Shown here: positions 60,358 to 64,000 of the stretch, piece by piece
Numbering within the stretch: the stretch's first letter is position 1
Layout of the letters: each line of letters starts with the position of its first letter
Origin: Pseudomonas sp. ICMP22404
GTDB lineage: Bacteria > Pseudomonadota > Gammaproteobacteria > Pseudomonadales > Pseudomonadaceae
Direction: 5' to 3'
Length of the DNA: 64,000 nt
NCBI RefSeq assembly: GCF_006227205.1
Contig: NZ_VCNG01000003.1
Location: 62,001 to 126,000, forward strand
Notes under the pieces: generated by a model
The model's input: only the letters and a program-made list of their open reading frames with translations
Database searches by the model: none
Told to the model about the DNA's origin: nothing
Made by a program: the position numbers and the translations under genes

Positions 60358-61974
60358 TTAATGACTCTCTCTGGCAAAATGCTTAGTCAGTTCAAGCAAT
60401 GTCGCCCGTAGCTCCGGCGGACGTACGGGCTTTGCCAGAACCGAGATATTCATGTTGTGCAACGCGTGACGGATTCTTTCAATTTCATGGCCCGTCATGA
60501 TCATTGCCGGAACTTCCCAACCGCGCTGCTCGCGAATCGCCGCTATACACTCGGAGCCCGAGATCTTCGTCCCCAAATCGAAGTCCGCGATGATGATGTC
60601 GCAGTCGCTGGTCACGTTCACTCCATCACCGTGGGTCTCGACCTCACAGCCCCATTTTTCCAACAGCGCGGATGTTGCCATCAACACGTTGGGATCATCC
60701 TCTACCAGGCACACCCGCAAACCCTGTAAGCGGCTATGCGTAGGTGCAGCGCGGTTCGGCTCCACCCTTGGTGCGACCCTTTCCAATCCTGTGATCGTGG
60801 CACGAGTCCCTTTACCGAGCCTTGAATCCAGCTGAATATCCAGCTTGAGCAAGTGGCTGATACGCTTGACGATCGACAATCCCAACCCCAGGCCTTCAAC
60901 GTCCTTGTCACGTACGTGACGCACCCGATAGAACTCTTTGAATACCTCAGGCAGATGCTCGCTGGCTATGCCCCGTCCTTTGTCGTAGATGACGATGGAC
61001 AGCCCCCGGTCTTTGGGCCTTACGCCAATCAATACCGGTTGGCCTGGCGCATATTTGAGCGTGTTGGAAACCAGATTCTGCACCATGGTCGCTAACAGGC
61101 CGGCATTGGCATTGACCCAATGCTGACAGGGTCGCAAGCGCAATTCGACACCTGCCCAACGGGCGGCTTCAGTGTTTTGCTTGACCACGTCTTGAAGCAA
61201 CGCACCCAAGTGTACGGATTCGGACTTCGGCTCGAGCTGCCCGTTGTCGAGCGTGTAGATATCCAGGATCGAACGGAACAGTTGTGACACGGTATGCAGT
61301 GAGCGATCGATGTTATCGACCAGGCGCAGCTCCTCCAGGCCCAGCTTGGCGTCACGCAGGCAAGCGGTGAACAGGCCGATGGAATGGATTGGTTGGCGCA
61401 AGTCATGGCTGGCTTGGGCGAGGAACCGGGACTTCTCATGATTAGCGGCAATGGCCTCTTCCGAAGCAATCCGGGTGCGGGTCAACAGGATGTGCGCGTA
61501 GGCGGGAACCACGATGGTGGTGACGATCAGCATAAGAAACATATAGGGCTGTCCGCGCCAGAACGGCGTGAACAGAAAAATCAAGACCAGCATGCCAAGG
61601 GCTATCAGCGTCGCCGCTGCCAGGTAGCGCGAACCGAAGCGCATGCCATTGCCCAACGTAACCCAAAGCAAAGCAGCGTACACCGGCAATGCCCCTTCCC
61701 CACCCACGCTCAGGGCAAACGCAATCCCCGAGTAGTCGTGGGCCATTGCAAACAGCCGACGCCAGAAAAAGTGTCCCGGCCAGCGCTTGATCGCCATGCG
61801 CAGCGGGATCGCAACACTGATGAAAAAAGCCATGTACCACATGATAGGGGTATACGTGGCGAAATCACTGGAGGGCAGGCAGGCCACCACGATGATATAG
61901 AGCGAGGCACAGGTGCTGACCGTCAACCGTAATGTCGCCTGGTCAAGCTCACTGTTCTTTTCCGTCATTGTCAC
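60358..61974 (-). CDS. Hybrid sensor histidine kinase with C-terminal receiver domain
   Basis: This 538-residue membrane kinase has about five or six N-terminal helices (residues ~15-165) and no large periplasmic loop, so it may sense within the membrane. The H-box is [20 protein letters not shown]. The ATPase domain has the N-box [13 protein letters not shown], the G1 box IYDKGRGI and the G2 box [11 protein letters not shown]. The receiver begins near 415 ([12 protein letters not shown]), with the acceptor Asp in IIIADFDLG and Lys in VLAKPVRP. The first codon is a GTG with GGAA upstream; an ATG two codons later is possible. It is divergent from a response regulator gene, its likely partner. 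Confidence 0.9.
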   Translation of the reverse strand: MTMTEKNSELDQATLRLTVSTCASLYIIVVACLPSSDFATYTPIMWYMAFFISVAIPLRMAIKRWPGHFFWRRLFAMAHDYSGIAFALSVGGEGALPVYAALLWVTLGNGMRFGSRYLAAATLIALGMLVLIFLFTPFWRGQPYMFLMLIVTTIVVPAYAHILLTRTRIASEEAIAANHEKSRFLAQASHDLRQPIHSIGLFTACLRDAKLGLEELRLVDNIDRSLHTVSQLFRSILDIYTLDNGQLEPKSESVHLGALLQDVVKQNTEAARWAGVELRLRPCQHWVNANAGLLATMVQNLVSNTLKYAPGQPVLIGVRPKDRGLSIVIYDKGRGIASEHLPEVFKEFYRVRHVRDKDVEGLGLGLSIVKRISHLLKLDIQLDSRLGKGTRATITGLERVAPRVEPNRAAPTHSRLQGLRVCLVEDDPNVLMATSALLEKWGCEVETHGDGVNVTSDCDIIIADFDLGTKISGSECIAAIREQRGWEVPAMIMTGHEIERIRHALHNMNISVLAKPVRPPELRATLLELTKHFARESH

Positions 61975-61998
61975 GGGAATATTCCATTATGAAGAGTT

Positions 61999-62014
61999 GT
62001 TTCAAGGTTGAAAC
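61999..62014. promoter_or_regulatory. Perfect palindrome in the kinase/regulator divergent promoter
   Basis: GTTTCAA-GG-TTGAAAC is a perfect 7+7 inverted repeat located midway in the ~98-base region between the divergent kinase and response-regulator genes. It suits a dimeric regulator such as the adjacent NarL-type protein; autoregulation is an inference. Confidence 0.4.
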
Positions 62015-62072
62015 CCAAAGTTCCTGTTTAGGTTACGATGCATGGACTTTAAGGTCAGGAGGATCTTGGGCC

Positions 62073-62705
62073 ATGACATGCAGAGTCATTGTGGCGGATG
62101 ACCATCCGTTGTTTCGCGAGGGTATGCTCAGGACCATAGAAAGACTTCTACCTGCGGCGCACATCGAACAGGCTGGCAATCTGGATGAAGTGCTGACACT
62201 GGCGCGAACTGGCGTGGAGGTGGATTCACTGATTCTTGACCTGCGCTTTCCAGGTATCAAATCGTTACAGGTCATCGGCCAGTTACGCGCCGAGTTCAAG
62301 CGCACCTCAATCATTATCGTCTCGATGGTAGAAGACATGGATGTCATTTCCCAGGTAATGGCCTTGGGTGCGGACGGTTTCATCGGCAAGAATGTCGATC
62401 CGACCAGCATTGCCGAAGCCATCATGGCGATTCGCGAGGGTGAAGTGGTCGTCAAGTACCAATCGGAAAACTCGGTCGTGGACGATGTGGTCGCCCAGCT
62501 CACGGCGAGACAGCGGCAAGTGCTCGGCCTGATCGCTGCGGGCAAGACCAACAAGGAAATAGCCAAGGAGCTGGGCATTTCGCCGTTCACCGTACGCATC
62601 CATGTCTCCAGCTTGCTCAAAGCCTTGAATGTTCCCACCCGCGCGGCCGCGGCCGCGCAGTTCGCCAACTTTCCAACCAGTGGGGGCTGGTCAGCAAAAA
62701 CTTAA
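62073..62705 (+). CDS. NarL/LuxR-type response regulator
   Basis: This 210-residue regulator has a receiver domain (acidic pair in [14 protein letters not shown], acceptor Asp in [10 protein letters not shown], Lys in GFIGKNVD). Its C-terminal LuxR helix-turn-helix reads [46 protein letters not shown] lies 10 bases before the ATG at 62073; a frame 141 bases longer crosses the promoter and is rejected. It is probably activated by the divergent hybrid kinase. Its DNA-binding domain is very like that of the partial regulator at the right end of the window. Confidence 0.93.
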   Translation: MTCRVIVADDHPLFREGMLRTIERLLPAAHIEQAGNLDEVLTLARTGVEVDSLILDLRFPGIKSLQVIGQLRAEFKRTSIIIVSMVEDMDVISQVMALGADGFIGKNVDPTSIAEAIMAIREGEVVVKYQSENSVVDDVVAQLTARQRQVLGLIAAGKTNKEIAKELGISPFTVRIHVSSLLKALNVPTRAAAAAQFANFPTSGGWSAKT

Positions 62706-62708
62706 GAT

Positions 62709-62866
62709 TAGGTTCTGTACGAAAAGCCTTGATACTCGTTCATGCTGCGTTGAAAACAGCCTCAGAATGCTCATGTACTCCAGTACAGTCGGACGCGACC
62801 CCGGGCGTTCCTCGGCTGTTTTCGCCTTGCCTGACCTTCGTCTCAAGACTTTTCGTACAGAACCTA
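62709..62866. mobile_element. MITE-like fold-back element
   Basis: Eighteen-base perfect terminal inverted repeats (TAGGTTCTGTACGAAAAG and its complement) bound a 158-bp element. The outer TA is probably the duplicated target, leaving 16-bp ends. Internal arms pair too: GAAAACAGCC at 62752 and GGCTGTTTTC at 62814 lie exactly 43 bases from their respective ends. A small central hairpin TGTACT-CC-AGTACA is also present. It is too short to encode a transposase. The ends and TA flanks suit mobilisation by a Tc1/IS630- or IS5-like enzyme. Confidence 0.65.
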
Positions 62867-62972
62867 GGAAGCAGGTTCGCCGTAACTACAGCGAACGAGT
62901 TATCGACCCTGTATGCGATCCTCGCCATAGCACACGTGTACTATAGCGTCGATCCGCCCTCCCGCCCTAAGC

Positions 62973-63000
62973 TGTAAAGGCTCGATAAAGAGTCTTTACA
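62973..63000. other. Strong stem-loop between the MITE and the lipoprotein gene
   Basis: TGTAAAGGCTC and GAGTCTTTACA form an 11-bp stem (one G-U pair) with the loop GATAAA. Neither strand has a T-run after it, so it is not a standard terminator. It could be part of the long leader of the lipoprotein gene, a small RNA, or an mRNA-stabilising structure. Confidence 0.4.
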
Positions 63001-63174
63001 ACAGCCTCATGCAATATAACAAACACGCCGTGCGTCGTTTGGCATAACTGCGCACGATGCAAAAAACATGATGAGCGAATCCCGTTGACAAACATCAACG
63101 CGGAGTAAGCGCGAGCTCGACTAACCACCTGGCCAGTTGAAATGGAAGGGCCGGCAATTACTAAGGTAAGTATT

Positions 63175-63663
63175 ATGTCTCTCAACTACGGAAGAGCCCT
63201 TAAAAACGGAATAGCACTGTGCTTGCTGGCCGGCGCCCTCAGCGGTTGCACGAATACGGGCGACCTGATGAACTCCTTGAATCCGGGCGCTAAAAAATAT
63301 GACACCGTTTACTTGAAACAAACGATCATTCCAGGCAAAACAACCAAAAGCCAAATCAGCCAAATGTTCGGCGCACCCGCCAGTGAAGAGCTGAACTCGA
63401 CGAGTACAAACAACGAGTCGAACTGGACCTATGACAAGCGCGAAGAGGGCTTGGACAAATACATGAAACTGGCTCACAAATATGTCTCGACCGAGACCAG
63501 CCTGAAAATGTATGACGCCTCCGCGCAAGCCTCGAAGGCACAAGGCGTTGCTAACGATGTGAGCAGCGTAACCGGCACGAGAACAGGCCAAAGCCAGACT
63601 CAAGGCACCGTCCTGACGATTTATTTCGAGGACGACGTTGTGAAGTATTACCGGATCTATTAA
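63175..63663 (+). CDS. Small outer-membrane lipoprotein with BamE/SmpA-like fold
   Basis: This 162-residue lipoprotein has a signal peptide at ~1-24 with lipobox LSGC (GIALCLLAGALSGC, lipidated Cys). The mature part contains TIIPGKTTKSQISQMFGAPAS, the usual start of SmpA/OmlA (BamE-like) domains, and ends with LTIYFEDDVVKYYRIY, the matching final strand. Residues between are Ser/Thr/Ala/Gln-rich. It is probably anchored in the outer membrane. The ATG at 63175 has AAGG 9 bases upstream; a start 33 bases earlier is less likely. It is not in the usual bamE context, so it is a paralogue. Confidence 0.82.
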   Translation: MSLNYGRALKNGIALCLLAGALSGCTNTGDLMNSLNPGAKKYDTVYLKQTIIPGKTTKSQISQMFGAPASEELNSTSTNNESNWTYDKREEGLDKYMKLAHKYVSTETSLKMYDASAQASKAQGVANDVSSVTGTRTGQSQTQGTVLTIYFEDDVVKYYRIY

Positions 63664-63830
63664 TGGATAACACTCGTTGAGTTTCTTCCCGAAAAAGGGA
63701 CGCTTCGATGCTTGTATCCAATAAGATGCGGACCACGGGTGCTGGCATTTGTCAGCACCCTGATGACAGGGTGTGATACCCCATACGTTGGCTACGGTTG
63801 CCAGCGCGATATCAATACTCGGTCGCCTGA

Positions 63831-64000
63831 CTAACGCACGGGGCCAATGGTCTGGCGACCCGCAAAACGCGCAGCGGCCACCGCTCTGTTGGGCACGTTT
63901 AGCACACGTATCAGCGAAGAAACATGGATCCGCACTGTGAAGGGAGAAATTTCAAGCGCCGCGGCGATCTGTTTGTTGGTCTTGCCTTGAGCAATCAGTT
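63831..64000 (-). CDS. NarL/LuxR-type response regulator, C-terminal part (cut by window)
   Basis: The minus strand reads 56 codons from the window edge to a TAG stop. The product [40 protein letters not shown] then AAARFAG is the LuxR-type DNA-binding helix-turn-helix of a response regulator. It closely matches the C-terminus of the regulator at 62073-62705. The receiver domain lies outside the window. Confidence 0.85.
   Translation of the reverse strand, partial: LIAQGKTNKQIAAALEISPFTVRIHVSSLIRVLNVPNRAVAAARFAGRQTIGPVR

Noticed and set aside
1..64000. CRISPR arrays, tRNA or rRNA genes
   Set aside because: No regularly spaced direct repeats, tRNA cloverleaf or rRNA core sequence was noticed by eye.

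Overview
The window reads as chromosomal DNA of a fluorescent-group Pseudomonas. It is GC-rich and carries an OprD-family porin, a Pseudomonas-type REP palindrome, boxes matching the Anr/FNR consensus, and a large lipopeptide-style NRPS whose release domain is a tandem thioesterase. Species cannot be fixed from the sequence alone. No rRNA, tRNA or CRISPR array was seen.

Layout. (1) 1-5.5 kb: the 3' part of an OprD porin, a KfrA-like DNA-binding coiled-coil protein beside a tyrosine recombinase (probable mobile-element scar), an MFS permease and a DUF5329 periplasmic protein. (2) 5.6-18.9 kb: an amine/alcohol catabolic and uptake region. It holds a RidA-family protein, flavin monooxygenase, TetR regulator, class III aminotransferase, DUF1028 protein, ArgE-type amidohydrolase, LysR regulator, aldehyde dehydrogenase, GMC oxidoreductase and a complete NMT1/SsuA-type ABC importer. 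The plausible logic is import of a small substrate, oxidation of an alcohol or aldehyde, and removal of amino or acyl groups; the substrate is unknown. (3) 18.9-29.7 kb: a stress island encoding a phosphoribosyltransferase, a 1193-residue fusion of a flippase-like membrane domain to a Mg2+-type P-type ATPase, a GNAT acetyltransferase, a HAD-phosphatase/P-loop-ATPase fusion, a tandem universal stress protein, a second FtsH and a small K+ channel. Six TTGAT-N4-ATCAA-like palindromes lie in its intergenic regions, which suggests a low-oxygen (Anr) regulon.

(4) 29.7-59.4 kb: remnants of two broken genes mark the left edge of an NRPS locus. Two translationally coupled NRPS genes (3184 and 5932 residues) form an eight-module line, C-A-T x3 then TubC docking-C-A-T x5-TE-TE. 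The ten-residue specificity codes that I read by hand predict Val-Ala-Gln-Ala-Val-Ala-Pro-Thr. An overlapping MFS gene is the likely exporter. I do not recognise this octapeptide as a described Pseudomonas product. Residues 1-7 lack any hydroxyl or amine side chain for ring closure.

(5) 59.4-64 kb: an arsH whose usual ars partners are missing, a hybrid histidine kinase divergent from a NarL/LuxR-type response regulator, a 158-bp fold-back MITE-like element, a strong hairpin, a small BamE-like lipoprotein gene and the 3' end of a second, closely related response regulator.

Start codons were moved inward where a Shine-Dalgarno sequence or family length argues against the longest reading frame. 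Substrate codes, operators and regulons are inferences from hand alignment.
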